The notes: generated from the letters alone by a model not told the origin. A stretch of 64,000 nt of DNA from Novosphingobium mangrovisedimenti (GCF_025153475.1 NZ_JANZXA010000001.1:248001-312000), one strand, 5' to 3'; positions 43,244-52,685 are shown, counted from the stretch's first letter. Made by a program: numbers and translations.

Positions 43244-43489
43244 TCAGATGGCGTGAAGGCGTTCGACCGTCCCGCCGGCCGGCATCGAGCCGGTCAGTTG
43301 ATCGTGTTCTGCGAAGATCCGCTCTATCTCGACACGCCGGTCGAAGATGAGCTTGGCGACCCCTGCGGTCATGCCTCCCTCTTCTCCCACCCGTCCGAGA
43401 ACGCCGGCGAGATCCTCGAGCGTGGCTTTTTCGAGACTGGCATGCAGTCCACCCTTGGAATCGCGAAAAGCAGTGCATTGACTGGCCAT
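43244..43489 (-). CDS. Small hypothetical protein (81 residues)
   Basis: Unrecognised. The frame starts at an ATG with an excellent ribosome site (GGAGGAGG, 7 bases upstream). The product MASQCTAFRDSKGGLHASLE... is helical and mixed in charge, with LEDLAGVLGRVGEEGGMTAG and FDRRVEIERIFAEHDQLTGS; no signal or membrane segment. Its 3' end lies in the gap after FKBP. The strong ribosome site and balanced composition argue for a real gene. Confidence 0.6.
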   Translation of the reverse strand: MASQCTAFRDSKGGLHASLEKATLEDLAGVLGRVGEEGGMTAGVAKLIFDRRVEIERIFAEHDQLTGSMPAGGTVERLHAI

Positions 43490-43722
43490 GTGTCGCCTCC
43501 TCCATCACGTGTGTCGAACTACAACAACGCAAATGCGACCCGATCGGTTGCATCCCATGGATGCCCGCAGTGATACAATGCGCTTTCGCCGGCCGGTCGG
43601 CAACGCATAAAGGCCGGCAGTCCGGACGCGGGACAATCGCGACGACATAAGTTACGCCCGGCGCGAGCGGGCAGCCGCGCACGCCCCTTCAAAAGCCGTG
43701 CAAACGCGTGTATCGGGCCGCG

Positions 43723-45057
43723 ATGCGTCCTACCCAGACTCCCAAGACCTACCGGGTCAAGAGCTTCGGCTGCCAGATGAACGTCTATGACGGCGATCGC
43801 ATGGCCGAACTGCTGGCCGAACAGGGCATCGCCCCCGCCCCCGAAGGCGAGGATGCCGATCTCGTCGTGCTCAACACCTGCCACATCCGCGAGAAGGCGG
43901 CGGAGAAGGTCTATTCCGACATCGGCCGCCTGCGCCGCGAGGATGGCTCGTCGCCGCTGATCGCAGTCGCCGGCTGCGTCGCGCAGGCCGAGGGCGAGGA
44001 GATCATGGCCCGCGCGCCTTCGGTGAAGATGGTCGTGGGCCCGCAGGCCTATCACCGCCTGCCCGAGATGATCCGCGATGCCAGCGAAGGCAAGCGCGTC
44101 ACCGACACCGACATGCCCGCCGAAACCAAGTTCGACGCGCTGCCCCGCCGCCGCCGCTCGGGCCCGACCGCGTTCCTCACCGTGCAGGAAGGCTGCGACA
44201 AGTTCTGTACCTATTGCGTGGTGCCCTATACACGCGGCGCTGAAGTCTCTCGCCCGCATGCCGACCTGATCGACGAGGCAAAGCGGCTGGTCGAAAGCGG
44301 CGCGCGCGAAATCACGCTGCTGGGCCAGAACGTCAATGCCTGGACCGGCGAGGATGCGAAGGGCCGCGCCATCGGCCTCGACGGACTGATCCGCGAACTG
44401 GCTGGGATCCCCGACCTTGCCCGCATCCGCTACACCACCAGCCACCCCAACGACATGACCGAGGGGCTCATCGCCGCGCATGGCGAGATCGGCAAGCTGA
44501 TGCCGTTCCTTCACCTGCCGGTGCAGGCAGGCAACGACCGCGTGCTCAAGGCAATGAACCGCAGTCACACGGTGGACAGCTACCTGCGCATTCTGAAACG
44601 GGTCCGCGCCGCACGGCCCGACATCGCGCTTTCGGGCGACTTCATCGTCGGTTTCCCCGGCGAGAGCGATGCCGAGTTCGAGGATACGCTGGGGCTGGTC
44701 GACGCGGTGGGCTATGCCCAGTGCTTCAGCTTCAAGTACTCGCCGCGCCCCGGCACGCCGGCAGCCACGATGGACGACCAGATCCCCGCCGCGGTGATGG
44801 ACGAGCGCCTGCAACGCCTGCAGGCCGCGCTCAACCGCGACCAGCTCGCCTTCAACAAGGCCAGCCTGGGCAGAACCTGCGACGTGCTGGTCGAGCGCAA
44901 GGGCAAGCATCCCGGCCAGTGGCTCGGCAAGTCGCCCTGGCTGCAGTCGGTGCATTTCACCGGCGAGGCGCAAGTGGGCGATCTCGTGCGCGTGGAACTG
45001 ACCGAGGCAGGCCCGAACTCGATCGCCGCGCGCCTGCTGGAAACCGCGCCGGCCTGA
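43723..45057 (+). CDS. miaB: tRNA-2-methylthio-N6-dimethylallyladenosine synthase MiaB
   Basis: A 444-residue radical-SAM methylthiotransferase for A37 of tRNAs reading UNN codons. The UPF0004 N-terminal domain has its three cysteines ([37 protein letters not shown]) and the radical SAM cluster is [17 protein letters not shown] (CxxxCxxC). A C-terminal TRAM domain ([20 protein letters not shown]) completes it. ATG 43723 is preferred to a GTG five codons upstream. Confidence 0.96.
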   Translation: MRPTQTPKTYRVKSFGCQMNVYDGDRMAELLAEQGIAPAPEGEDADLVVLNTCHIREKAAEKVYSDIGRLRREDGSSPLIAVAGCVAQAEGEEIMARAPSVKMVVGPQAYHRLPEMIRDASEGKRVTDTDMPAETKFDALPRRRRSGPTAFLTVQEGCDKFCTYCVVPYTRGAEVSRPHADLIDEAKRLVESGAREITLLGQNVNAWTGEDAKGRAIGLDGLIRELAGIPDLARIRYTTSHPNDMTEGLIAAHGEIGKLMPFLHLPVQAGNDRVLKAMNRSHTVDSYLRILKRVRAARPDIALSGDFIVGFPGESDAEFEDTLGLVDAVGYAQCFSFKYSPRPGTPAATMDDQIPAAVMDERLQRLQAALNRDQLAFNKASLGRTCDVLVERKGKHPGQWLGKSPWLQSVHFTGEAQVGDLVRVELTEAGPNSIAARLLETAPA

Positions 45058-45063
45058 GCGCCT

Positions 45064-45612
45064 TTATTCGACGGGCCTGAGCGGTTCGAGCGGAATCAGT
45101 TCGGTCCCGATCGAATCGGTTTCCTCAGCCGGCGAGACTGTCGGATTTTCCGGATAGCCCTTGCCGTCGAAGGCCAGGCGTACCGTATGGGCCACCACGC
45201 CGCCGCCGGCGATGGTAACGGCCAGGTCGTGCCATCCATTGCTCTTGCTCTCGAGCACGCCCACCGGGAGTTGCACCACGCTGAGTTCGCTGACCTTGCG
45301 CAGCTGTGCGCCGTCGCGCCTCAGCACCACGAGGTTGCAACCGCCGGTGCCGCACATCATCGGCCCGCCGACATAGGCCAGCACTTCGGGCGTACCGTCG
45401 CCATCGAGGTCGGTCTCGGCCTCGGCATAGAGCAGCTTGCCCATGTCCTCGTAATTGGCCCTGATCCAGCTCCGGGTGCTTTGCAGAGTAACGTCCTCGC
45501 TGGGCGCGGCCGAGGGTTCGCCTTGCGGCTCGTCCTTCTTGCAGCCTGCAAGAGCCCCGGACAGCAACAGCGCCGTCGCCAGGGGCGCGGCAATGTAAGC
45601 CTGGCGTTTCAT
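45064..45612 (-). CDS. Hypothetical lipoprotein
   Basis: A 182-residue protein with a lipobox LSGALAGC (Cys at residue 24) after a short signal. The mature part has a calcium-loop-like segment DLDGDGTPEVLAYV and a disulfide-capable PMMCGTGGCNLVVL, then strands to the C terminus. It resembles FG-GAP-like secreted proteins, but no family is certain. It is convergent with miaB, six bases apart. Confidence 0.78.
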   Translation of the reverse strand: MKRQAYIAAPLATALLLSGALAGCKKDEPQGEPSAAPSEDVTLQSTRSWIRANYEDMGKLLYAEAETDLDGDGTPEVLAYVGGPMMCGTGGCNLVVLRRDGAQLRKVSELSVVQLPVGVLESKSNGWHDLAVTIAGGGVVAHTVRLAFDGKGYPENPTVSPAEETDSIGTELIPLEPLRPVE

Positions 45613-45814
45613 GACGGCAGGCTAACCCCGCAGGCCGATGATCCGCAAGACAAATAGCCGCAAGGGAAACACGCCCGGCGGAAATGCCGCATGAAAATTG
45701 GTCACGATAAAAAGAGAACTTATCCACCGCACTACGGCGTGGCGCGACTTGCGCGGACCGATTGCCACCCTATCTTTCGAATCAGAACACATTCCTTCGT
45801 TTCGAAAGGAGCGC

Positions 45815-46834
45815 ATGGCCCGTAAAGCAGCCCGTGCCGACAATCCGGCGCAGTTTCGCCCCGAAACCCATCGCCGGGCGCGTGTCGAAATAGAATTCGA
45901 CGAACCCACGCTGCTGGGGGCCCTGTTCGGGCAGTTCGATGCCAACCTCGTACAAGTCGAAAACCGGCTGGGCGTGTTCATCTCCGCACGGGGCAACCGC
46001 ATCCAGATCGAAGGCCCCGACGATGCCGTCGCCCGTGCCCGCGACACGCTCAAGGGCATGTACCACCGGCTCGAACAAGGGCAGGACCTCGATGCCGGCG
46101 CCGTCGAATCGCTGATCGCCATGTCCTCCGAACCCACCCTCGAAGGCATCATCTCGGGCGACGAAGGCGCGCCGCCGATCATGATCCGCACGCGCAAGAA
46201 GACGATCGTGCCGCGCTCGGCGACGCAGATCGAATACATGCGCGCGCTGGCCAAGTCGGACGTGATCTTCGCGCTCGGCCCGGCCGGCACCGGCAAGACC
46301 TACCTTGCCGTGGCGCAGGCGGTCAGCCAGCTCATGACCGGCTCGGTCCAGCGCCTGATCCTGTCGCGCCCGGCCGTGGAAGCAGGCGAAAAGCTTGGCT
46401 TCCTGCCCGGCGACATGAAGGACAAGGTCGATCCCTACCTGCGTCCGCTCTACGATGCGCTCTACGACTGCATGCCGCCCGAACAGGTGGAACGCCGCAT
46501 CGCCTCGGGCGAGATCGAGATCGCCCCGATCGCCTTCATGCGCGGCCGCACGCTCGCCGATGCCTTCGTCATCCTCGACGAAGCGCAGAACACCACGCGC
46601 GAGCAGATGAAGATGTTCCTCACCCGCTTCGGCCAGAACTCGCGCATGGTGGTCTGCGGCGACCCGCGGCAGGTCGACATCCCCGGCGGCGACCGCATGA
46701 GCGGCCTGGCCGACGCCGTAGGCCGACTGGAGGGCGTCGAAGGCATCGCCGTCACCCGCTTTACCGCCGCCGACGTGGTGCGCCACCCGATCGTGGGGCG
46801 GATCGTGGAGGCTTACGAGGGCAAGGCCGAGTAG
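45815..46834 (+). CDS. ybeZ: PhoH family ATPase (YbeZ)
   Basis: A 339-residue PhoH-like NTPase. Walker A is GPAGTGKT (in IFALGPAGTGKTYLAVAQAV), the Walker B-like segment is AFVILDEAQNTT, and the C-terminal motif VVCGDPRQVDIP is typical. The N-terminal part (about 20-90) is KH-like. It partners with YbeY in RNA metabolism. ATG 45815 follows AAGGAG; the longer frame is not needed. It begins the ybeZ-(small gene)-ybeY-corC series. Confidence 0.94.
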   Translation: MARKAARADNPAQFRPETHRRARVEIEFDEPTLLGALFGQFDANLVQVENRLGVFISARGNRIQIEGPDDAVARARDTLKGMYHRLEQGQDLDAGAVESLIAMSSEPTLEGIISGDEGAPPIMIRTRKKTIVPRSATQIEYMRALAKSDVIFALGPAGTGKTYLAVAQAVSQLMTGSVQRLILSRPAVEAGEKLGFLPGDMKDKVDPYLRPLYDALYDCMPPEQVERRIASGEIEIAPIAFMRGRTLADAFVILDEAQNTTREQMKMFLTRFGQNSRMVVCGDPRQVDIPGGDRMSGLADAVGRLEGVEGIAVTRFTAADVVRHPIVGRIVEAYEGKAE

Positions 46835-46922
46835 TCGCACCGGAATGCCCGGAAAGGGCGCGCGCTCGACATCTTGCTCGTTCCTGCTTTGAATCCAAGT
46901 CATGGCAAGATAGGCGCGTCTT

Positions 46923-47183
46923 ATGATGAACATTCCCTGGGATCAGCCCGCGACGCTGATCGATCTGGACGGCAAGACGCCGATCATCGGCACGATCTTC
47001 GACTGCGTCACGCACTTCTCGCTGTTCAAGCCGTTCGCCAAGGCGCAGGCGCGCATCCTGTTGACCCGGCCTGCTTTCCGCCCGGGCCAGAAAACCCGGA
47101 CGTGGGTTCTCAATCCAGACGAAATCGAAATGCTCGTCCAGAAATGGGCCACGGAAATCGAGGAAGCGCTGCAACCCGACTGA
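46923..47183 (+). CDS. Small hypothetical protein between ybeZ and ybeY
   Basis: An 86-residue unknown product (MMNIPWDQPATLIDLDGKTP then HFSLFKPFAKAQARILLTRP, ending WATEIEEALQPD). ATG 46926 is an equal choice. It is on the same strand as ybeZ and ybeY, with 88 and 63 base gaps. Balanced composition and a plausible hydrophobic core favour a real gene over a shadow. No domain recognised. Confidence 0.55.
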   Translation: MMNIPWDQPATLIDLDGKTPIIGTIFDCVTHFSLFKPFAKAQARILLTRPAFRPGQKTRTWVLNPDEIEMLVQKWATEIEEALQPD

Positions 47184-47246
47184 GGGCGGACATTCGGGGC
47201 GCGAGAGTGGCTCGACTTCGCCCGGCACGAACGGGTAGGAAGCGCC

Positions 47247-47738
47247 ATGATCCTCGAAATCGACATCGAAGCGCCCTGGCCCGTCGCGCCCGACTGGGCA
47301 GACCTTGCCGAGCGCGCGCTCGAAGCCCTGCAGCAGATCGCCCCCGAACTCGACAATCCGCGCCTGATCGCCAGCGTGCTGTTCACTTCCGACGATGAGG
47401 TCCACACGCTCAACCGCGAATGGCGGGCCAAGGACAAGCCGACGAACGTGCTCTCGTTCCCGATGCTCGAACACGAAAGCCTGCGCGCGCTCGCGCCGGA
47501 CGGGCCACCGGAAATGCTGGGCGACATCGCCCTCGCCTTCGAGACCTGCGCGCGCGAAGCGGAGGAAAAGGGCGTCTCCGTGGAGCACCATGCGACGCAC
47601 CTGATCGTCCATGGCCTGCTGCATCTGGCCGGCCACGATCACGAGATTTCTGACGCGGATGCCGAGGCAATGGAAGCCCTCGAAACAAAGGCCCTTGCGA
47701 TTCTGGGCATCCCTGACCCATATGGGGACCGATCTTAG
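47247..47738 (+). CDS. ybeY: Endoribonuclease YbeY (rRNA maturation)
   Basis: A 163-residue metal-dependent RNase for 16S rRNA 3' processing and ribosome quality control. The zinc motif HxxxHxxxxxH is present in LIVHGLLHLAGHDH. The TNVLSFPM substrate segment and LGDIALAF are also as in YbeY. Followed 23 bases later by the CorC-like gene. ATG 47247 is used. Confidence 0.95.
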   Translation: MILEIDIEAPWPVAPDWADLAERALEALQQIAPELDNPRLIASVLFTSDDEVHTLNREWRAKDKPTNVLSFPMLEHESLRALAPDGPPEMLGDIALAFETCAREAEEKGVSVEHHATHLIVHGLLHLAGHDHEISDADAEAMEALETKALAILGIPDPYGDRS

Positions 47739-47761
47739 GCTTCAGGGGATAACCAAGCACG

Positions 47762-48682
47762 ATGGCCGACAATGGCCGCCACACCGAGTCCGGCTCGGGA
47801 GAAGGGGACAGTAGCGGCACGCTCTGGCGTGTGTTCAAGCGGCTCTTCCAGTCCGACGGCGATCAGTCGCTGCGCGCGCAGATCGAGGAAGTCATCAACG
47901 AGCACGAGGGCGAGGTCGACACGCATGGCGCGGCCAGCGGCGATCTTTCGCCGCTCGAACGCCAGATGCTGCGCAACCTGCTGCATTTCAGCGAACACGA
48001 TGCCGACGACGTCGCCATTCCGCGGGGCGAGATCATCGCGCTGCCCGCATCCGCATCGTGGGAGGAAGTCGTCGAATCCTTCGCCGAGCACGGCCACAGC
48101 CGCGTGCCCGTCTATGGCGAATCGCTCGACGAGGTGAAGGGCATGCTCCACATCAAGGACGTGTTCTCCCACCTCGCACGCGGGACGAAGCCGGACGACT
48201 GGAACGACCTGCTGCGCCAGCCGCTCTATGTGCCCCAGTCGCGCGGCGCGCTTGACGTGCTGGCCGACATGCGCGCCCAGCGCACGCACCTTGCCGTCGT
48301 GATCGACGAATATACCGGCACCGACGGGATCATCACCATCGAGGACCTCGTCGAGGAAATCGTCGGCGAGATCGAGGACGAGCACGACGAGGCGCCCGAA
48401 GAGCTGCTGGTACCGCTGGAAGACGGCAGCTGGGATGCCGATGCCCGCGTCGAACTGGAAGACGTGGCCGAACGAATCGATCCGCGCCTTGGCGAGGTGG
48501 AGGAAGCCGTCGACACGCTTGGCGGCCTTGCCTTCGTCCTTGCCGAACAGGTTCCCGAGGTCGGCACCATCCTGACGCACGACAGCGGCTGGCGGATCGA
48601 AGTTATCGACGGGAATGAGCGGCACGTAACGCGTTTGCGGCTCCATCCGCCACAGCAGGACTTGGAAAACCCGCACGATTAG
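47762..48682 (+). CDS. CorC/HlyC-type transporter-associated CBS protein
   Basis: A 306-residue cytoplasmic protein with a CBS pair (about 85-205: VAIPRGEIIALPASASWEEV and HLAVVIDEYTGTDGIITIED) and a C-terminal CorC_HlyC domain (about 225-300: LGGLAFVLAEQVPEVGTILT). It lacks the N-terminal DUF21 membrane part, so it is CorC-like. Linked to Mg/Co efflux in some bacteria, with ybeY-corC order conserved. In many relatives lnt follows; here a LysR gene does. Confidence 0.9.
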   Translation: MADNGRHTESGSGEGDSSGTLWRVFKRLFQSDGDQSLRAQIEEVINEHEGEVDTHGAASGDLSPLERQMLRNLLHFSEHDADDVAIPRGEIIALPASASWEEVVESFAEHGHSRVPVYGESLDEVKGMLHIKDVFSHLARGTKPDDWNDLLRQPLYVPQSRGALDVLADMRAQRTHLAVVIDEYTGTDGIITIEDLVEEIVGEIEDEHDEAPEELLVPLEDGSWDADARVELEDVAERIDPRLGEVEEAVDTLGGLAFVLAEQVPEVGTILTHDSGWRIEVIDGNERHVTRLRLHPPQQDLENPHD

Positions 48683-48749
48683 CCCACATAGTGTTGCATG
48701 ATCTGCATCGCAGATTGCGTCACCAGCAACCGCGACGAAAAGAATTCCA

Positions 48750-49634
48750 TTGCCTGTACGCCGACTTCCTCCCTTGCGCGCGCTTGAAGCCTTCGTGCGC
48801 GTCGTCCGCCTCGGGTCCGCCAAAGCAGCGGCCAACGAACTGGCCCTTTCCCCTTCCGCGCTTTCACGCCGCGTTGCCGCGCTGGAGGATTTCACCGGCA
48901 AGCGCCTGTTCACCCGCCAGCACCAGGCGATGAAGCTGACCGACGAAGGACAGGCTTTCTACAACGCCATCGGCCCCAAGCTGGAAGAACTGGCCGAAGC
49001 GGTGGAAGCACAGATCGACCGCGGCCAGGTGCTGCGCCTGCATCTGGGCGTCCCCACGCTGTTCGGCGGCCAGCGGCTGTTCCCGCGCCTGCCCGAATTG
49101 CGCAAGCTGCACCCGCGCCTGCATATCGACATCGATACCGGCACCCATCCGGAAGACCGCGTGGGCGACACGCTCGATGCCGCGATCGTGCTGACCAAGG
49201 AGCCCGACAACGCGTTCTACCGGGTGCAGCTGGACCACAACAAGGTCTATGGCATCGTCTCGCAGGAGATGGCGGCGGAGATCGGGCCCGTGCCCGACAA
49301 GGAAACGCTGTCGAAGCAGACCTTCCTGATCCACCAGGACCTGCCCGACAGCCTGGACGCCTGGAAGAAGGCCATCGGCATGCCCGATCTGGAACCGGCC
49401 TCGATCGACAAGTTCGATTCCGGCCAGCTCGTGCTCGAAGCCGCCGCGCAGGGCCTCGGCATCGCCATCATGCACGACGACCACTTCCGCCGTGCCCACG
49501 ACGACCGGCTGGCCCGGCTGTTCGACATCGATGTCGAGAGCCCCTATCGCTACTGGTTCATCTGCAAGCCCAAGGCGCTGGAAACCCGCCCCGTGCGCAT
49601 CTTTCACGAGTGGCTGCTGCAGGCAGGGCTGTAG
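48750..49634 (+). CDS. LysR family transcriptional regulator
   Basis: A 294-residue LysR protein: an N-terminal winged helix (about 5-65, LRALEAFVRVVRLGSAKAAA then NELALSPSALSRRVAALEDF) and a C-terminal substrate-binding domain (about 92-290). No ATG is available near the conserved start, so the N terminus is read from TTG 48750, with AAAAG upstream as a weak ribosome site. Its target genes are not apparent; the neighbour on the right is the tad-like operon on the other strand. Confidence 0.88.
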   Translation: MPVRRLPPLRALEAFVRVVRLGSAKAAANELALSPSALSRRVAALEDFTGKRLFTRQHQAMKLTDEGQAFYNAIGPKLEELAEAVEAQIDRGQVLRLHLGVPTLFGGQRLFPRLPELRKLHPRLHIDIDTGTHPEDRVGDTLDAAIVLTKEPDNAFYRVQLDHNKVYGIVSQEMAAEIGPVPDKETLSKQTFLIHQDLPDSLDAWKKAIGMPDLEPASIDKFDSGQLVLEAAAQGLGIAIMHDDHFRRAHDDRLARLFDIDVESPYRYWFICKPKALETRPVRIFHEWLLQAGL

Positions 49635-49676
49635 TTCCCGCAAGCGGCCCCGATCGACGCCGCAGCGGGCTGTCCG

Positions 49677-50075
49677 TCAGGTCGGATCGTACGAGGACAT
49701 CGACTCGTCGAGGACGATCGGCCCGACACTGGCAAACGGTATCACGGGCGCCAGCTTGTACTGGATGGCGACACTGCTGTAGGTCGCACCGTTCGCCGCC
49801 GTTCCGCGCTGCAGGCTGAGCGAGACGATACCATCATCCCTGACCCCCGCCAGGCTGTCGCGCACCTTGTTGAGAACCTCGGTTTCCGTCGCGCTGGGAT
49901 GAACCTTGGCATAGCGGACGCCCTCTCCCGCCGCGTGGCGAATGGCGCCCGAAGCCTGGAGAACCAGCGCGAACTGCAATATGCCGATCATCACGGTCAG
50001 GATCACCGGTATCGCGAAGGCGAATTCGACGGCCGAAGCGCCGCGCGAGTCCCTGAGCAGCGTTCGAAGGGTCAT
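49677..50075 (-). CDS. TadE family pilus assembly protein
   Basis: A 132-residue pseudopilin-like protein. The N-terminal motif DSRGASAVEFAFAIPVILTV shows the G/A-AVEF prepilin-type hydrophobic start of TadE. It is probably cleaved by a TadV/CpaA-type peptidase. Starts 4 bases inside the stop of the previous gene. It is the last of three such genes. Confidence 0.85.
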   Translation of the reverse strand: MTLRTLLRDSRGASAVEFAFAIPVILTVMIGILQFALVLQASGAIRHAAGEGVRYAKVHPSATETEVLNKVRDSLAGVRDDGIVSLSLQRGTAANGATYSSVAIQYKLAPVIPFASVGPIVLDESMSSYDPT

Positions 50076-50566
50076 TGAATCCTCACCAGACTGTCACCGT
50101 GCACCGTGATGCTCGATCCGATCGACTGCATGCCGAACATGCTCCCCATGGCCGCCCAGTCGAACTGGAGCGGGACGTCGCGCTGGATCGCGATGCTGAC
50201 GAAACGGGCAGACGTCTCGCCTGCGGCGCAGGGCGTGTTGAATTTCGATTGGCGCACACCATCGCACTCGAGGAAGATTTCCGCCGTGACATCCTGGGTC
50301 GAGACGCCCGCGGCAGACGCCGCTTCGGTCGCCAGATAAGTCGCGTTGGAACTCGTGGGCCGTTTTGCCAGGGCGAAAGCCGTCGTGCGTTGAGCCGCCT
50401 GCTCCACGTCGATCGTCGCGCATACGAAGCGCGAGACGTCGATCATGCCCGCAATCATGAAGAGTAGTACCGGCAGGACCAGTCCAAGCTCCATGACCGC
50501 GGCCCCCTTGCGGTCTTCGAGGACATGCTTCGCAGTGCACGACAGAACGGGCATGGACATGGCCAT
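50072..50566 (-). CDS. TadE-like pilus assembly protein
   Basis: A 164-residue protein with the TadE-like helix DRKGAAVMELGLVLPVLLFM, here in place about 20 residues from the N terminus, followed by a periplasmic domain with two Cys (FLECDGVRQ, FNTPCAAG) that may form a disulfide. ATG 50566 shares bases with the preceding stop (TGATG); a GTG three bases upstream is also possible. Part of a three-gene minor-pilin unit. Confidence 0.82.
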   Translation of the reverse strand: MAMSMPVLSCTAKHVLEDRKGAAVMELGLVLPVLLFMIAGMIDVSRFVCATIDVEQAAQRTTAFALAKRPTSSNATYLATEAASAAGVSTQDVTAEIFLECDGVRQSKFNTPCAAGETSARFVSIAIQRDVPLQFDWAAMGSMFGMQSIGSSITVHGDSLVRIQ

Positions 50567-51825
50567 CACTCCACTACCCGGACGACACGGGCGGAAAGGT
50601 CGAGATCGTTGTAGTCCGCGGAGCAGTTGTTATCGAGCGAGGTGGTACCCGCGAAGGTCACCTGGTTGGCGACCATCAGCAGACAGTCCGCATGCTGGCC
50701 TGCGTTTCCGGTGAAGCTGAGGTTGCCGCCCGGCATGTAGACGATGCCGTCCAGCTTGAGCGTGCTGCCGCCGGTGATGTTGCTGTCGCTCGACGATCCC
50801 ATAGGATCCTGGAAAAACAGGACGTTCTTCCAGGTGGGATCCTCAACGGCCGTGGGCGCGCGCAAGTCAACGTCGGCGCCACCCGCCAGCTTGACGGTTG
50901 CCACGTTCTTGGGATCGTCGCCGGTCAGGATGATGGTGACACCTTCACCGGTCAGATGCGCCTGGCTGTTCACAGTGAACGAGCCCTTGTCGATAATGTA
51001 GACGCCCGGCGAGAGCGTGATGTCGCCTTGAAGCGTAACGCCATTGCAGTACCGGCCAGGGTAGATCGTCGTGGTCACGCTCGGCGCGATGTTCAGATTG
51101 TTCGCGGTACAGCTCGTGGGTGACGTGGGCACCGTCAGGTTGCGCGATGCGATCGGATCGACGATCGGCAGGCCGTAGGGCTGCAGCGCCGCATTGGACG
51201 GAATGTTCGAACTGCTCGCCTGGATGCCGCCCACCGCGTGGAAATTGGGCGCGTCCAGCCAGCTGCTGCCGTCGAGGTCGATCGCCGTCTCGATGTTGGA
51301 GTTGGCGGCAGCCCCGCAGCCGAGGTCGACGTGGGCGGAACCGACCGTACCGATGCCGACGCCGCTAGGCGAAAGCGCGATAACGCAATATTCACCATCG
51401 GACGCCACGGTCGCCACGGCGCGGGCGCGCACGGTGGGCGCCACGTTGAGGAACATGCTGGAGAAGGGAAGCTTCTGGCTGGTGATCGCCTGGACCTCCA
51501 CGGCATTGCTGTCCCCGGTATAGGCCCCCGACGTCGGGGGATTAGAAAGCAGTTCGATAGTGACCGCCGAGGTCGAAACACCGTTCCGGCCGACTTCCTG
51601 CGTCGCGGCCGAGGCGTAATCGCTTCCTTCCTGCTGGCTGAGCACGCCCGCCCTGGCACCGGCATCGACCGCCTGCTGCAACTGGCGCTTCCAGAGATAC
51701 CACTGGGCGGTATCGACCGCGAGGGCCGCGCCGCCGACCAACGTCGTCAGCCCGAAGGCCGTCAGCGCCAGCACGTTGCCTTCCATGCTGGACCGCAAGC
51801 GGGACAGGAATGACTGCACTGCCAT
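50566..51825 (-). CDS. TadG-like pilus assembly protein
   Basis: A 419-residue protein whose N terminus (SSMEGNVLALTAFGLTTLVG) is the TadG/Flp-TadE-G-like membrane segment, then LAVDTAQWYLWKRQLQQAVD and a long surface domain rich in short repeats of Ser, Thr, Asn and Gly. The last 170 residues look like right-handed beta-helix turns (VTLQGDITLSPGVYIIDKGS). Possibly external scaffold of a Flp pilus. A ribosome site GGGGGAA precedes it. No other tad/cpa gene lies within this window. Confidence 0.83.
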   Translation of the reverse strand: MAVQSFLSRLRSSMEGNVLALTAFGLTTLVGGAALAVDTAQWYLWKRQLQQAVDAGARAGVLSQQEGSDYASAATQEVGRNGVSTSAVTIELLSNPPTSGAYTGDSNAVEVQAITSQKLPFSSMFLNVAPTVRARAVATVASDGEYCVIALSPSGVGIGTVGSAHVDLGCGAAANSNIETAIDLDGSSWLDAPNFHAVGGIQASSSNIPSNAALQPYGLPIVDPIASRNLTVPTSPTSCTANNLNIAPSVTTTIYPGRYCNGVTLQGDITLSPGVYIIDKGSFTVNSQAHLTGEGVTIILTGDDPKNVATVKLAGGADVDLRAPTAVEDPTWKNVLFFQDPMGSSSDSNITGGSTLKLDGIVYMPGGNLSFTGNAGQHADCLLMVANQVTFAGTTSLDNNCSADYNDLDLSARVVRVVE

Positions 51826-51954
51826 GGAAGATTCCCCCGAATCGCATCACGAAACACTGCTATTTGGACATCGACCGGGTAAGGGAATCTGATATAACCT
51901 GGTTACTCCAAATTAAGCATTTCGCCCCGGATCGCCGCGCCGCCAGAGGCGTAC

Positions 51955-51983
51955 GAAAAAGGGCGGCCCTTGCGGACCGCCCT
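51955..51983 (-). terminator. Rho-independent terminator downstream of the cyclophilin gene
   Basis: Read on the minus strand, AGGGCGG pairs with CCGCCCT (51977-51983 and 51960-51966) around a 10-base loop that can add two more G-C pairs, and the hairpin is followed at once by a run of Ts (complement of A51956-A51960). It ends transcription of the gene at 52030-52497. Confidence 0.85.
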
Positions 51984-52029
51984 CTTCACGATTTCGGATT
52001 TCCGAAACGCCTCAACCTTGCGAAAAGCC

Positions 52030-52497
52030 TCAGCCTTCCGAAACGGTCGCCTTGACGATCGTGCCCGGGTTGCGCGGCGGCTCGCCCTTGGGCAGCGCGT
52101 CGACATGTTCCATGCCTTCGACCACCTGGCCCCAGACCGTGTACTGGTTGTCGAGGAAAGTGGCATCGTCGAAGCAGATGAAGAACTGGCTGTTGGCCGA
52201 GTGCGGCGCGCTGGTGCGGGCCATCGAGCACACGCCGCGCACGTGCGGCTCGGCGTTGAATTCAGCCTTGAGGTCCGGCTTGTCCGAACCGCCCATGCCA
52301 GTGCCGTGCGGGCAGCCGCCCTGCGCCATGAAGCCGGGGATCACGCGGTGGAACTTTACGCCGTCGTAGAAGCCCTCGCTGGCGAGTTCCTTGATCCGCG
52401 CAACGTGGCCGGGGGCCAGATCGGGGCGCAGCTTGATCTTGACGTCGCCCTGGCTTTCGCCGGTGTCGAGGGTAAGCGTCAGAAATTCGTCGGCCAT
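52030..52497 (-). CDS. Cyclophilin-type peptidyl-prolyl isomerase
   Basis: A 155-residue cyclophilin. Active-site blocks: VKFHRVIPGFMAQGGCPHGT, SMARTSAPHSANSQFFICFD, and VWGQVVEGMEHVDAL. There is no signal peptide, so it is cytosolic (PpiB-like). ATG 52497 has the ribosome site CAGGAGAC; the longer arginine-rich frame is rejected. The start lies 188 bases from the divergent mgtE start. Confidence 0.95.
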   Translation of the reverse strand: MADEFLTLTLDTGESQGDVKIKLRPDLAPGHVARIKELASEGFYDGVKFHRVIPGFMAQGGCPHGTGMGGSDKPDLKAEFNAEPHVRGVCSMARTSAPHSANSQFFICFDDATFLDNQYTVWGQVVEGMEHVDALPKGEPPRNPGTIVKATVSEG

Positions 52498-52685
52498 TAC
52501 ATGTCTCCTGTTGCCTGCGCCCAAACCCCGGGCGCAGATCGGCTCGGCGCCCGATATAAGACGCGCGCCGGCAATGTCACCCTTCGTTGGAAGGCAGCCA
52601 GCGCCGCGCCGGTATCGCGGGCGCCATCCCCAGCCGGGGAACACTGTCTGTTGCAATTGCGAATTTGCTGCGTAGACCCGGCTTC

